64,000 nucleotides of DNA from Deinandra increscens subsp. villosa (taxonomy: Eukaryota; Streptophyta; Magnoliopsida; Asterales; Asteraceae), in NCBI GenBank assembly GCA_039602395.1, contig JBCNJP010000017.1, forward strand, positions 18,136,729 to 18,200,728, read 5' to 3'. The position numbers were made by a program, and so were the translations under genes. Below, piece by piece: positions 22,166 to 33,800 of this stretch. Below the pieces are notes generated by a model. That model made no database searches. It saw nothing but the letters and a program-made list of their open reading frames with translations, and was not told the DNA's origin. Positions within the stretch are counted from its first letter, which is position 1; the number at the start of each line of letters is the position of its first letter.

Positions 22166-23049
22166 AATACAAGATTTTGCTACTTTTGAGATAGATATAC
22201 TGATATTAATTTATTTTTTATAAAATTTGTATTTATTTTATATAATGCTTTTACATTTTACTTAATAATTTACAATATTACATAAGTAACATGTACCGCT
22301 CGTGTTTCCTCATGACCGACCAGTATAGGCGGAATTACTATGCGAAATAGTCACGGGGTTTCAATATGGTGACAATCATTACCGACCATGTAGGCGTCAT
22401 TGACGACCGTGAGGCAGAATTACTACAATTGTAGCACCTAATTATTATTCTATTTAATCCTTTTATTCCAAGTTCAAGCATATATATATATTTTAAAGAA
22501 GTGTAATGATGACTAAGTAGACTAGGTGTCAAATTCCCATAATACTCATGATTACCTATTTACACATATATACATATATACACACGCCACATATATATGC
22601 ATGCATACCAATTTTTATAAAATTTTTACTAGTGTTAGTTGTTTACAGGTAAAAGTCTGGTTTTTACGCAATTCGCGGTATATTTTTCAGACTCATTTTG
22701 CTACGAATTTTATATCAAAATTCATAGAATTAAATTACGCTCGAAACCATATAATTATTTTTCAGTTTCGTCATACTTGGTCTGTGACCAAATATAGTGA
22801 CGTTTTTATTTACTCGGTTCCGTTTTCATAATCGCGTAATTTTGTCTCTATTTCGTCACTAACCGAACGTAAAACCTTCTTTAAAGGTTCCAACCTATAT
22901 CAAATTCCATATTTAAACAAAACAAAATATATTTTATCTGTTTCGTTAGTCGGTTCCTAGTGACGAGTCTTATTATGTAATGTTCAAGTATTTCACAAAG
23001 TCACAATTAATCCTAATTTATTATTCTTAGTTCAAAAATTAAAGTGACA

Positions 23050-24870
23050 GGTGTCACAAGTAAGCTGTTGGACAATTCCACACACTTTAAGATAATCCTT
23101 AAACTCTTGGCTTAAGTATTCTCCACCACGATCCGATCGAAGGATCTTGATGGTCTTACCGAGTTGATTTTCAACTTCGTTCTTAAACTCTTTGAATGTT
23201 TCAAATACCTCATGTTTATGTTTAAGCAAGTAAACATAACCATAACGGCTGAAATCATCCGTGAAAGTCACGAAGTAGCTAGCACCTTTTCTTGACACAT
23301 GTCTAAATGGGCCACATACATCGGTATGGATGAGTCCAAGTAGTTCTTTTGCCCTTTGCGGCTTGTTCGGAAAGGGTTTTCTAGTCATCTTTCCTGATAT
23401 ACAGGAAACGCATTTGTCAAATGATTCATCATTTGATTTTAAGATCCCTTCACGTTGAAGTCTTTCAATGCGGTTTTTGCCAACATGGGCAAGACGACAG
23501 TGCCATAGAAAGGTAGAGTCCAAACTAGTTTTGGCTCGTTTTCTAACAGTGAACATTGAATTATTTGAAACACAACCACGCATATCAATTTCATAAATGC
23601 CATCACAAGGAATAGCATCAAAATAATGAACATTATTTTTAGAAACTGAAATACCGATATTATTAAACGCATTAATAAATCCTTGGTTTTTCAATAAAGA
23701 AACTGAAATAACACCTCTAGTGATAGAAGGTGCATAATGACAATTGTCTAATACAATAAATAACCCAGAAGGCATAATTAAATGAAATTCTCCTATAGCT
23801 TCCACAGCTGCTGGCAAACCATTTCCAACGAACAGCTGCAAAGCTCCAGGCTTCAGTTTCTTCCTCTTTCTAAGACCCTGTAACGAATTACAGATATGAG
23901 TTCCACAGCCAGTGTCATACACCCATGAATCACTCTTAGAAAAGAAAAATAATTCAATTGTGAAGATACCTGAAGTACTAGTCCCACTAGTATTCTTTCT
24001 CTTCTTCATCAACTCAGCTAGATGGGTAGGACAGTTCCTCTTCCAGTGTCCAACTTCACCACAATGGTGACAGATCTGGTCTTTAGCCGGATGCTCTTTT
24101 GAGGCCGGAGGGGTTTGCTTGGTTTTAGGAACAAGCGCAACTGCCTTGCCTTTTCCTTTACCATCATTCTTGCCCTTCGCCTTTTGCGGTCGTTTAGCCT
24201 TTTGGATCTTTCCCCCTTTGATCATAAGAACTTGGGGTGTTTCAGTGGCCTTCTTAGGAATCGTTTTTTCATACTCGACAAGCATAGCATGAAGCTCAGG
24301 TATAGTCTTAGTCATACTATGCATGTTGTAGTTGCGCACAAAACCCTCAAAATCCTTCGTAAGAGATTTGAGGATCATGCCAACTGCCACAGCACGATTA
24401 TACCCATAATTGAGCGAGTCCAATTTGTCAAAGTAGCTTTTCATCTTGAGCACATGACTACTGACCGATTTACCAATTTCAAGCTTCAAGTCGTGGAGTT
24501 CCACAACTAGGTCAAACAATTCAACACCAGCTTGATTTTCATACATCTTTTTCAGCTCTTTGATCATATCACAAGGTGTATGAAATTCGTATTGCTTCTG
24601 AAGATCGGGAGTCATACTCGAGATCATCATGCAAGCAACCTCATCGTATCTGCTATACTCTGCATTGTATAACGCTTTCTCTTGATCAGAAGCATCAGCA
24701 GCTGGTTCGGTCGGCCAATGATTTTCAAGGACATCGGTCCTCCGTTCAACTCTAAGGACAATCCTCAGTTGACGGTACCAGTCATTGAAGTTAGATCCAT
24801 TTAGCTTTTCTCTTTCAAACATTTGACGAAAAGCATGACCAACATTGTTTTGAGGAGGGTTTGTTGCCAT
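23050..24870 (-). pseudogene. Ty1-copia gag-pol, truncated in integrase
   Basis: The frame opens at 24870 with MATNPPQNNVGHAFRQ and is uninterrupted for about 605 codons. Gag (UBN2/DUF4219-like) spans residues 1-215 and a CCHC knuckle CHHCGEVGHWKRNC is at 267-280. The aspartic protease motif is at 316-327 (WVYDTGCGTHIC), where DTGC replaces the common DSGC. The GAG-pre-integrase zinc region has H457, H462, C487 and C490. The integrase core has D516 and D580 (LRSDRGGEYLS), but the catalytic Glu, RT and RNase H are missing because the gypsy LTR at 23049 cuts the gene. The last few codons of the open frame run into that LTR. Gag-pol would encode particle and integration proteins of a copia element. 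Confidence 0.93.
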
Positions 24871-26460
24871 CTACAAAACAGATTAAGTTCAAAAATCAGT
24901 ATTTTCGATAATCTTTTCCTTAATAAATTTAATTACCCAATGTTTAAACATTTTAAACGATTAAGTTTATTAAGGCTAGGATCCAATTGACATGCCATCA
25001 TTTCATCAGTTGATCTGCTAGAAATGATGCATTCAAAAGGTAAGTGACGATCAATAATTGTACTCCAAGTACAATTCCTAGATTTTATGGGACCTACAAA
25101 TAACACTTGTGAATCTTGCACCAAGTGATTTGTAGTCATGTTTCATCCCATCTTTTGCCACGGGCCAAGGGTCTCACCGCCTAGCTCGCTTTAAGTCGTC
25201 CAACTAAGAACGCACAAATTGTCCACCATTGTGTACCAATGAGTGGGAATTTGCCATGTAAATGCCATTTTACCATTGTGTACCAATGAGTAAGATGACA
25301 TCCACAAGTGTCCTTTTCAAGGTGGATGGCAAAGACTTAAGTTTTGTTTTGGGTCAAAGCAATTTTGATGCGTGATCAAAAAGGTTATGTGTGAAGATTC
25401 ATGCACATCTTCATCACATAATGTGTTTATAAAATTCTTAGTTTGTCTTCCAAGTCAAAAGAGCTCGGTAGCTCCATTCGCAACACACAAAGAAGCGTAG
25501 GGGTGAGGTTTGCAACTTTTGCAATTAAAAACCTACCCACTTTAGGGAAGCATGGCGACCCGACTTATACCTCTCTTAGAGTGTGTTCAAATGGGTGAGC
25601 CGGTGTTTCTTTTGAGTTTTAGGACACAAATTTTATTTTATAAACAAAATCATATTTCAATAGTTCATTTAGCAAATTTTGATTTTCATAAAATAAATTT
25701 GCAATAAAACCTTTTATTATGTCACAATTATCACAATAATCACATAATCTTAGGGTTTCTAATTATCTAATATAATTTTAATTTTAATCCTTTTCGATAT
25801 AAGTAATAACCATGAACGATTTGCATGAAACATCATGGTTTTTACTTCCTTTTTAACATTTAAAATAAAGGTACAACATGTTGATAAACAATTTATCAAA
25901 TAACAAAAACTTGGGCTTATAATTTTAGGTCACAAAAATCAAATTTTAGAGCTAGAATTTAGGGTTTCCGATTCGGCAAGAGGTTTTCGATCCAGTACAA
26001 GAGTTTTCGATCAGAAAAACAGGGTTTCCGATCGGGAACAAGGGTTTTCGATCGAAATAGTGTTTACGATCGGAAAACAAGGGTTTCCGATCGGACCCTT
26101 TTCGATTTGGTCGTAAATGGTTTCCGATCGTAGACTTTTCGATCAGGTCAAAAAACCGTTTTCGATCGGAACCTTTTCGATCGGGTACTTTTCGATCGGT
26201 TTGTGTGGTTTACGATCGGAAAGCAAGAGTTTCCGATCGGAAAGCAGCAACGGTTCGAGGACCGGTTTTCAAGTTTGGGATCCAAGCCACGGGTCGAGAA
26301 ACCGGTTTTCGATCATGATTTAGGGTTTTCGTTTTTACAAATTTGCGAAACTGATTTCCAATTGTAAAACACGATTTTAATTGGATCGAAAAGCTAGAAT
26401 CTGATTTGGTTACCCCCATTCCAAGTTTTTATTCTCGGTAATTAATTAAAATCATAGGTG
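24871..26460 (-). mobile_element. Long leader of the copia element (PBS to gag)
   Basis: About 1.6 kb between the PBS at about 26460-26474 and the gag start. It contains palindromic array D (25960-26330). A smaller block at 25225-25300 repeats TGTGTACCAATGAGT. No conserved protein is encoded; such a long leader is unusual for copia. Confidence 0.7.
25960..26330. repeat. Palindromic-word array D (TTTCCGATCGGAAA)
   Basis: Roughly 16-18 degenerate words, TTTCCGATCGGAAA or TTTTCGATCGG, at spacings of about 15-30 bp. Many are separated by AACAAGGG or ACAGGG. Almost every copy keeps the self-complementary core CGATCG. It sits in the copia leader. Confidence 0.8.
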
Positions 26461-26474
26461 GCTCGTGATACCAC
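26461..26474 (-). promoter_or_regulatory. Variant PBS of the copia element
   Basis: The plus strand GCTCGTGATACCACT gives TGGTATCACGAGC on the minus strand, a one-base-inserted version of the standard TGGTATCAGAGC. It lies directly beside the LTR at 26475. Confidence 0.65.
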
Positions 26475-27133
26475 TGTTGGGTTATAAAACAAATTATCAC
26501 TTTATACATGAGTACGCAGCGGATTGAACCTATGATTTAACCTAACTAACCGGATAGAACATGTTTACCTTATGAACTCGGATTGACTTGATCTCTTGGA
26601 GGATTTAATGCAAATCCCTCTACGATCGCACACACGACACACAGATGTTATGTGCTAGCACTTGATCACGAACACCTCCACTCGAGATAGCCTTGGTCGA
26701 ACCACACAAGAAACCGAAACCCCTTGGGTTTTTCTTGTTGTCGAATTCGAGAGAGAGAATAGAGAGATATTAGGGTTTGTCTTTTATCAGATAAAAGCAA
26801 CAACTAAACCTTAAACCCAGAGGGTCTATTTATAGTGTTACAAGACTTGAAAAACAAGTTAAGGATTGGCATAGGAGCCTTTACGATTTTCGGCCCTATG
26901 GCTTATCCTTAAACCTTTTCCTAACTGTAATCCAATTACAACTCTCTCTAATTACAACTAACACCCCTGTTAACAATTAACTGTCAGTTTTTAACGAAAC
27001 CTCGTTAAATGTTCGTGATAAATATTAATTAACTATTAATTAATATTAATACATTTGGTGTCGAGACGTGTGACCCCGTAGGCTTAAATAATTTCCGGAC
27101 ATACGCTTACTATTGCATGATCATATCCCTACA
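26475..27133 (-). mobile_element. 5' LTR of the copia element (659 bp)
   Basis: Homologous end to end with the solo LTR at 17154-17798. A TATA box lies at 26827-26834 (minus strand TATAAATA). Right flank GACGT (27134-27138) should be one target-site copy; the 3' LTR is not in the window. It was inserted into the gag of the gypsy element at 27134-27899. Confidence 0.88.
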
Positions 27134-27899
27134 GACGTTGATGTGTTAGCAAGAAATTATGAAATGTGGAGGGTTAAACGGCCCGGGGAGGGCCAAATGT
27201 GGGGTTTAGATCCCAGCGGACACCTCATAACCATCACGGTGATGGTTAATTGCCGGAGTTTAAAAAGAGTAGCCTCGTGGTTTTCATAGGTGGAGGGACC
27301 AAAACGTAACTCGAGTTCCTGTTTTAACGTATGTACCACGCATATCGTTGTTTGCTAAATGCTTGTACCATGAGAGTGCATCCTCAGTGAAATAAAAAAC
27401 AGCTAAGGATGTACGTTGAGCAATTGGTGTGTTGTAGTAGGTGAAGAGATTTTCGGATTGGAAAATCCAATCCAACGGGTTAGTACCGTATGAATAATGG
27501 AGGGAAAGGATATCCACGGGGGGGGGGGGGGGTCGGCGATAGTAACCAGGGGTGAAAGGAGGCCTTAGACAAGAATTCGTTGACAAAATTGAGGTGGAGA
27601 ATTGGATGGGAGAAATGAAGAACTTTGGAGTGTCTCAAAGGAAGATGAGGCTTGAAGGGCAGCAATGACATCGACTTGAAGTGCGGCAATGGCAACAACT
27701 TGAGAGGAGATTTTGGACGTGAGGTTTTTGGTGTCTTCGATCAAGGTGGCGAGTTGGGTGGAGCCTAGGTGGTGATTTGGGAAGCATTTTGGGTGGCGGC
27801 GATGAGCTGATCAAGCTTATCGTAGAGGGAGGGCGTGAACTCGTCGGAGGCAGTTGACTCTTTGTAGGGAGGCATGAAGACAGGATTGAAAGCACCAAA
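27134..27899 (-). pseudogene. Gypsy gag fragment (copy 1)
   Basis: The start at about 27875 on the minus strand reads MPPYKESTASDEFTPSLYDK, followed by stops and frameshifts. Later segments give the retrotransposon gag core (PLDWIFQSENLFTYYNTPIA, DALSWYKHL) and RFGPSTYENHEATLFKLRQ. A G15 tract at 27518-27532 lies in the proline-coding stretch. The frame ends where the copia LTR begins. A related copy is on the plus strand at 42460-42830. Confidence 0.8.
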
Positions 27900-28626
27900 T
27901 GTTATAAACTAGCAATAAGTGAATTTACAAAAAATATAGTAAATAAATAAATTTAAAGAAAATCAAGTGAATAAGTAACTTGAGGCAATTTTCTCATATT
28001 TGTTTGATTGATTACTGATCTAAATAGGGACGAATCTACTTGATCTCCAACGGGGGGGGGGGGGGGCGAGGCACCCGCTGGATTTCAACTAAGTAGTAGA
28101 AAATTTTCAATTTTTTTTTAGTAGACTCACTTCATAAATACTTGAGAGGCTTCTTTGATGAGTGAGAGGAGAGAAAGAAAAAAGAAAACCACATATTTTG
28201 ATAATTATTCAAGCTTCATGAAGTAAGCTTTAATGGAAGATGAAGAAGATGAATAAACGTACCAGAGAAAGGAAAACTGTTAAAAGTCTTGGAAAATTGG
28301 GAAGAGGGCATTTGTCAGATAGTACCTCTTCATTTCTGAAATTTACTTTAAAGTTTTAGAGTAATCATTCTCATTTAAATAAATTTACAAAACAAACCCA
28401 TAAGTTTTATTTAAATTTCAGATAACCGAAAAGTTAATATCGCATGTTACTAAAAAAAATATCAGTTACAAATAAATAAAAATTAAATGAAGTATAAAGT
28501 AGTTTATTTTATTGTTGAAATACATGACTAATTAGTAATTCCTTATCAATTTATGTTTAAGTTTGATCAAAAGATGTCATTAAATTTTTTGTATCATTAA
28601 GCAAATAAATATAAATAAGTTTATCA
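27900..28626 (-). mobile_element. LTR of the gypsy element (copy 1)
   Basis: It matches the plus-strand segment 41729-42438 along about 700 bp. On the minus strand it ends ...GTTTATAACA just before TTTGGTGCTTTC, a gypsy-type PBS. The 5' boundary is uncertain because similarity extends a few bases beyond the TGATAAAC word. A G15 tract is at 28052-28066. Confidence 0.65.
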
Positions 28627-28660
28627 TATAGATAAATAAATATGTGTATGCTATTTTCCT

Positions 28661-29604
28661 CAGGGGTGGACCCATGGCTAAGCCATGGGGTTCAACCGAC
28701 CCCCATGAAATTTTATTTTCAATGGTTATGTATACCATCTGTTCTTTATCGACCCCCAAGAAATTTTCATACCGACCCCATGAAGTGAGAAAGAACAAAC
28801 AAAAGTGAAAGAAGTTGACCAAATTTTTTTTCCGGCCACTTACAGTAGCTTGCTTCCTCTGTTCTTCATATGTTTTGCTGTACTTTCTTGAGGAGGAAGA
28901 AGACTATTCTATTTAAAGCAAACTAACATACATCTCTTTTATTTATTTTATAATACTTTTAAATATACAACCTAACTTATGATAAGACAACTGTCAAATG
29001 TCAGAAACCTACTGTATTGAAACTAGAATACATTGTAATTATGTATAATTTCTATTTATCTTCAAATGGTTTTAATGGTTTTAATTCGGTGAAATTTAAG
29101 TTTTTTCTTTTTTTTAGTTACAAATTAAATATATGTAACTATGTATTATTTCTATATTCTAGCTTTGTGACATCTCGAAGATTAGATTTATTAATTTTAT
29201 CACTGTATTACTTTATTTCACTACTAATTAATAAATTAACTTATTATTTTTCTAAAACATATAATAGGATTTCTTATCATACAATCAATGTTACTTTATA
29301 AATATTAGAAATATTATGTATAAAAATTTATTTTAAGACTGGGTTTAATTTTGTGGATCTAGAACTTTTATAATGTATCACAGGTTTAATTATTTTTTTA
29401 TAATGTAACTCGATTTGACACGAATTCACTCTCTAGAAAAAATTAATATATAATGTAACATGATCCGACATGAATTCACCGTCTAGAACAATTAATCTTT
29501 AGTGTCTAGAAAAAATAAATATATAATGTAACCCGATCTGACACGACTTAACCGACTTTAAAATTTTCCGACCCCCATAAGAAAAGATTTTGGGTCCGCC
29601 ACTG
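28661..29604. mobile_element. hAT-type non-autonomous element, 944 bp, perfect 8-bp TSD
   Basis: The ends CAGGGGTGGACCCA and TGGGTCCGCCACTG are inverted repeats (12 of 14 matching). The direct repeat ATTTTCCT flanks both sides (28653-28660, 29605-29612). The inside is AT-rich without transposase. Confidence 0.9.
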
Positions 29605-29612
29605 ATTTTCCT

Positions 29613-30008
29613 CCGATCCATTTTAATCGGACTTCTTTTAACCCGAAACATTTAACCTGATTTGATATGAGCCGGCCCACTTTTTACCCCTACTCGTTAA
29701 AAAGTCTGGATCTGCCACTGGATCTAAACATAACCAAAAGCAAATAACTATCTACAAACATGAAAATAATGGAATTATGGGTTTTATGCAAATAATAGAG
29801 TAGTGGTCTTCATGCATGTAGCTACAATCCTAAAAGTAAGGAGCAAGCTTCTCACTTCTTCAATCCAACAATCAACGCACTCCTTGCCTCCCTTGTGGAC
29901 CTGAATTGGGCTGGACCTATACAGTTGGGCTGGTGTTTGATGTTGTAAACTTGTATAATCATATTAAAGATACTTGGGTATCTGGTGCAATAGTGCATTT
30001 ATACGTGT
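29613..30008. other. Intergenic, no gene seen
   Basis: Contains GGATCTGCCACTG (about 29709-29721), which looks like another hAT terminus of the type seen at 29604 without a partner. No coding evidence. Confidence 0.35.
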
Positions 30009-30329
30009 TTAGGGCATGAGGTATACTCATGTTAACTTAACATGTTAACATCGCCACATAGGCGTCACGTCAGCTTTAACACCACAATGGAAAGTTTAAC
30101 ATGGGTGGGGATACTCCATGTGGTGTTAAACTTATTTTATTTATTTTTTTTTCTTTTTACTTTTCAATTATTTTAATGACTACAAATCGATTTTTTTTTG
30201 TTTTTTTTATGGCCTTCGAATAATTAAAATAAATTAAAGAAAATGCTTAAATAATTAAAATAAAAAAAAACACTACAAATATTCCAAAAAAAAAAACAAC
30301 TACAAATACTTCATTTAAATAAAAAAAAA

Positions 30330-30590
30330 CTACTCGTCCTCACGTAACTCCGCCATGATTTTTCGCTTTTCTTTCTCAATCATATCTCGTTGCTCCCGAA
30401 CTAGATGTAACTCTTCGGTATTCCATGGCACCCGTCCTTCTTGCTCTTGGAATCCTTCCATCGGTTTTTTCCCCTTCCCTCGGCCTCTTCGAACACGATC
30501 GGGAACTTGTGTTTCGGGGACGATCTCTATATCATCGTCTTGATCTAGAAGTGGTGTTTGCGGGTGCGATGGATGATAACGGTTTTTCAG
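30330..30590 (-). pseudogene. C-terminal piece of a Harbinger ORF1-like protein
   Basis: The minus strand reads open to a TAG at 30330-30332. It contains an acidic DQDDDIEIV patch, a basic RRGRGKGKK patch, and a helical charged tail (EELHLVREQRDMIEKEKR). This composition resembles the NAM-associated C-terminal region of plant Harbinger ORF1 / Myb-like proteins. The N-terminal part is not contiguous. The family call is inferred from element context. Confidence 0.5.
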
Positions 30591-30599
30591 GCCGTTTCA

Positions 30600-31920
30600 A
30601 ATCCCCAACTTAGATTGATTTTGTAGTAGTGGAAGCTAGGGTTATCGAACCTAGGGAATATGTGGAAATTGATTAACTGATTAACTAAATTAACTGAAAT
30701 TACTAATTAACCTAAAATTATCTAAAATTGCCACTTGGCTGTTTTGATTGATTGGGTGAATTAACTAACAAATTAACTAACTTTAAACTAGGAAATTAAT
30801 TGAATTATCAAATGAGACAAAGCTAATCACTTTTGGATCCTGGTTGTTTACCGATCTAGGCAAAACCTAATTACTTAACTGTGACACATAGACATGCCCC
30901 CCAATTGCCTCCTTGACCTAATAACCTAAGTTCCTAATGGGCTGATTAGTCCTGCCGCAAGAAAGTGCTAGATCATTAAACAGTGGACCACTAAAACCCT
31001 AGGTTACTAGTTAGATTAAACAATTTAGCATGCGGGTGTTCAACGGTAGCAAGTATTCCGAAACAACTAGTTAAGCAATTGATTAGGAATAGAACGATTT
31101 TACCAACCAATCACCAAAAGCGGTTAGTGGTGATTAGCCGGACATAGCTAACTTAACAAACATGATCACAATTAAAGATTGCATAAAAAACGTTACCGGA
31201 TGATTGCAAGAACTCCAATATCTCTAAACAAAGTGAAAAATTCGTAATTCTCACCCCAAAAACGGCTGGGGATGATTAGGGTTCAAACTAAAGCCTAAAC
31301 ACCCTTTAAATAGGTTTAGAAAATAAAAGAAATAAAAAATCTGCCGAATCCGTTCGTAGGCGTACCGCCCTACATTTGACTTGGGTTGGGCGTACCGCCC
31401 GAGATTTTCAATCTCGAATTCTTGTGCTGCTCTTGATTTTTGTTCACAACTGAGAAGAAATAATTAATTGCATAGCATGGCCATCTCACGTGACTTGTTT
31501 CTCCATTTAACTTATTCGGAGCCTTCTAAAATTCATGATATGAATTTGCTGTTCACGAACAAAAGAATTCTTTAATATTCCTTAACTTTAATAATTATTC
31601 TGTCTTCCATCACATTCAACCATCATTCATTAGTGTATTTAATTCAAACCTCCTTCAAACATTTGATATGCAACTCACGACCTACACAAACAAATCAGAT
31701 ACATTCAATTAACTTTTAAGCACATCATTTAAACATGTGTAGTAACTAATAATAACAAGTAATAATGATGACATTCCGCAACGAATAACTCGTGTTTAAT
31801 TTAATTTTATCATTTTAGCTCATTTACATTCTCAACACACTAACCATAAAAACTACTAAAATAATATATTTTATACACATTTGGTATGTATGGGGATTGA
31901 TTAATATAAAATAAAGTGTA
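30600..31920. other. Sequence interrupting the Harbinger ORF1
   Basis: No coding. It has AACTAATTAACTAAC runs, and two GGCGTACCGCCC palindromes at about 31370-31402. The style resembles gypsy untranslated regions. It replaces the expected Myb-domain part of ORF1; insertion ends were not found. Confidence 0.35.
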
Positions 31921-31924
31921 CATT

Positions 31925-32197
31925 TCAACCTCTCATCAATGGAACGGAAGTGAAATTCGGTGAGAAAACGGGTTGCGATTGGAATGGAGATGAGAAGCCT
32001 TGAGGTGGTGGGTTTTGTCCCCATTGAGCGTAATTGGTAAACGAGGGGTTGGGGTTGTAGACGTTTGAGGGTTGTTGACCCAAAAACAACGGGTTAGGTT
32101 GCCCCCCCCCCCACATTGGCATATGCCACGGTTGAAGGTTCGGGTTGTTGGGAGGGGTGTTGCTTGAGGAATCTTGATTTTGTTGGTTTGGATTCAT
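31925..32197 (-). pseudogene. N-terminal piece of a Harbinger ORF1-like protein
   Basis: Ninety codons from MNPNQQNQDSSSNTPP, rich in Asn, Pro and Gln (PNPLFLGQQPSNVYNPNP), ending in a stop after VPLMRG. Low-complexity Asn/Pro/Gln N-termini precede the Myb/SANT domain in plant Harbinger-associated ORF1 proteins; that domain is absent here. A C11 run (32102-32112) falls within the frame. Confidence 0.5.
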
Positions 32198-32500
32198 GGT
32201 GTTTTTTTAAAAAAAATATTAAAGAAAGGAGTAGAATAGAGAGAAAGGTGTAAAAATATGAATAAAGTGGGGTTTTTATAGGTGAAAAGGTAAAAAAAAA
32301 AGTGGGTGAATTAATTTTTTTTTTATTTAATACCCCCGACGTTCGAAAATAGTACCGTTGCCAACGTTCCTTTTGCTTTAACGCTCGTTGAGAAGTTGGC
32401 GTGGGAGTATGGCGCCGCCATATAACGCCAGGGGGGGCGGTGTTGGCGCCACTTGGCGCCGCTAAACTCCTCTATAGCACCGGTATACCCCTTGCCCTTA

Positions 32501-33427
32501 GTGGCATGCTTAAATTCTTTATTTTTGGCTATGTCTCCGCATTTTAATGATTCTAAATACATTCTATGATCTATATAACCACATTGAATGAAGCCACAAG
32601 TAATAAAGATCATAAAACAGCTTTAAAAACCGAGTTTGAGACGCTTACTTGAGATAATCAATTTGAGATAATCAATAGTGTTCCGTAAGGAAAATAAACG
32701 ATGTAGTCGATTTAGGTCAATAAAGTTCGGAGGTTTTGCCATGTACACAATCTCTGATAAGTCATTGTAGAAAAATACATTGTTGAGTCGCGCTTACATG
32801 ATGTTGAGATCTTTCCCAAGATAGGATGATAAAGAGGTTGGATGGTTCTAAAGAATCAAATGCTACAATTGTTCAATGCATAAATTGAAACATTAGGGCG
32901 GCTCCGCCACACAATTCTCATGACGTGCTCCAAATACTACAACGCTAGTAGTACCTAATCGTTTCTAATATAACTACATAGAGTACCTAATCGTTTCTAA
33001 TATAACTACATATATACCACTGAAATTTTGAAAAGATTCATTCAAGAACAATCAATAAAAGCTATTATGGGATGACACGTCAGGTATCCAATAAAACTAA
33101 CATTTACTAATCGTTTCTAATATAACTAGATATATACCCCTAAAAACTTGAAAAGATTCATTCAAGAACAATCAATAAGAGCTATTATGAAAACTTGAAA
33201 AGATTCATTCAAGAACAATCAATAAGAGCTATTATGGGATGACACGTCAGGAATCCAATAAAGCTAACATTTACAAGGAACTTTTCACATTAAAATTGAC
33301 GAGATAAAGATTAAAATTGACAAGATAAAGATGACGTTTACCAAGGAACTTTCCACATTAAAATTGACGAGATAAAGCTGACGTATACAAGAAACTTTTC
33401 ACGTTAGAATTAGCGATAACACGTCAA
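32501..33427. repeat. Non-coding region with tandem duplications
   Basis: Between about 32948 and 33290 a unit including TACCTAATCGTTTCTAATAT and AGATTCATTCAAGAACAATC, then GGGATGACACGTCAGG, recurs two to three times. Further duplicates of AAAATTGACGAGATAAAG follow to 33400. An open stretch at 32510-32613 (minus; CGFIQCGYIDHRMYLESL) was not recognised. Confidence 0.6.
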
Positions 33428-33590
33428 CACTACTAAAAATATGTATTTCTTGACGCGCAATGCGTGTCAAAAAAGAGGCCAGATGACACGCATTTACGCT
33501 TCAAGGAAGACCATGTCAAGAAGCTTCTTGACGCGCAAAATACGTGTCATCCCCATTCTTGACATGTGCGCTATTGTCAAAAACAAAAAA
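33428..33590 (+). mobile_element. CACTA (En/Spm) transposon terminus with subterminal repeats
   Basis: Starts CACTACTAAAAATATG and is followed by alternating-orientation words TTGACGCGCAATGCGTGTCA, GATGACACGC and CTTGACATGTGCG. That is the subterminal repeat layout of CACTA elements where the transposase binds. No second terminus or transposase was found, so it is a fragment. Confidence 0.6.
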
Positions 33591-33800
33591 AGGGCAAAAG
33601 GCCGGCTTTAGACCCGTCATTTTCATCTTATAAAATCAGTCCTCAAACTATATTCCACTAAAAGTATTTGGATCATACAATCCACAAACCGAGGGTGTTG
33701 TTAAAATATTTATATGATTAACGACATAAAAGGAAAACATATTGAAAACGACCACACGACTAGTTTGGGAGTAAGACAACGTTTTTTGTCGTCCGAATCA
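33591..33800 (-). other. Probable 3'UTR of the NINJA-family gene
   Basis: Follows the stop codon on the minus strand; no other feature seen. Confidence 0.35.

Larger units (their letters stand above)
20236..23049 (-). mobile_element. 5' LTR of the gypsy element (about 2.8 kb)
   Basis: On the plus strand it runs from TGTCACACCCC next to the PBS to ...AAAGTGACA, so on the minus strand it starts TGTCACTTT and ends GGGGTGTGACA. A 2.8-kb LTR fits Tekay/Del chromoviruses. It was inserted into the integrase region of the copia element to its right; the flank is GGTGT (23050-23054). It contains a 4-unit minisatellite and a SINE-like insert. The opposite LTR is not visible. Confidence 0.75.
30012..32497 (-). 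mobile_element. PIF/Harbinger element (2.49 kb) with TTA target duplication
   Basis: Ends GGGCATGAGGTATAC and, inverted, GGGCAAGGGGTATAC, with TTA on both sides (30009-30011, 32498-32500). The 3-bp TTA duplication and GGGCA ends fit PIF/Harbinger. It carries two pieces of an ORF1-like gene on the minus strand and unrelated sequence between them, but no DDE transposase. Confidence 0.75.

Noticed and set aside
29017..29301. 94-codon frame inside the 944-bp hAT element
   Set aside because: AT-rich, Phe/Tyr/Leu/Ser-biased, no transposase motif.
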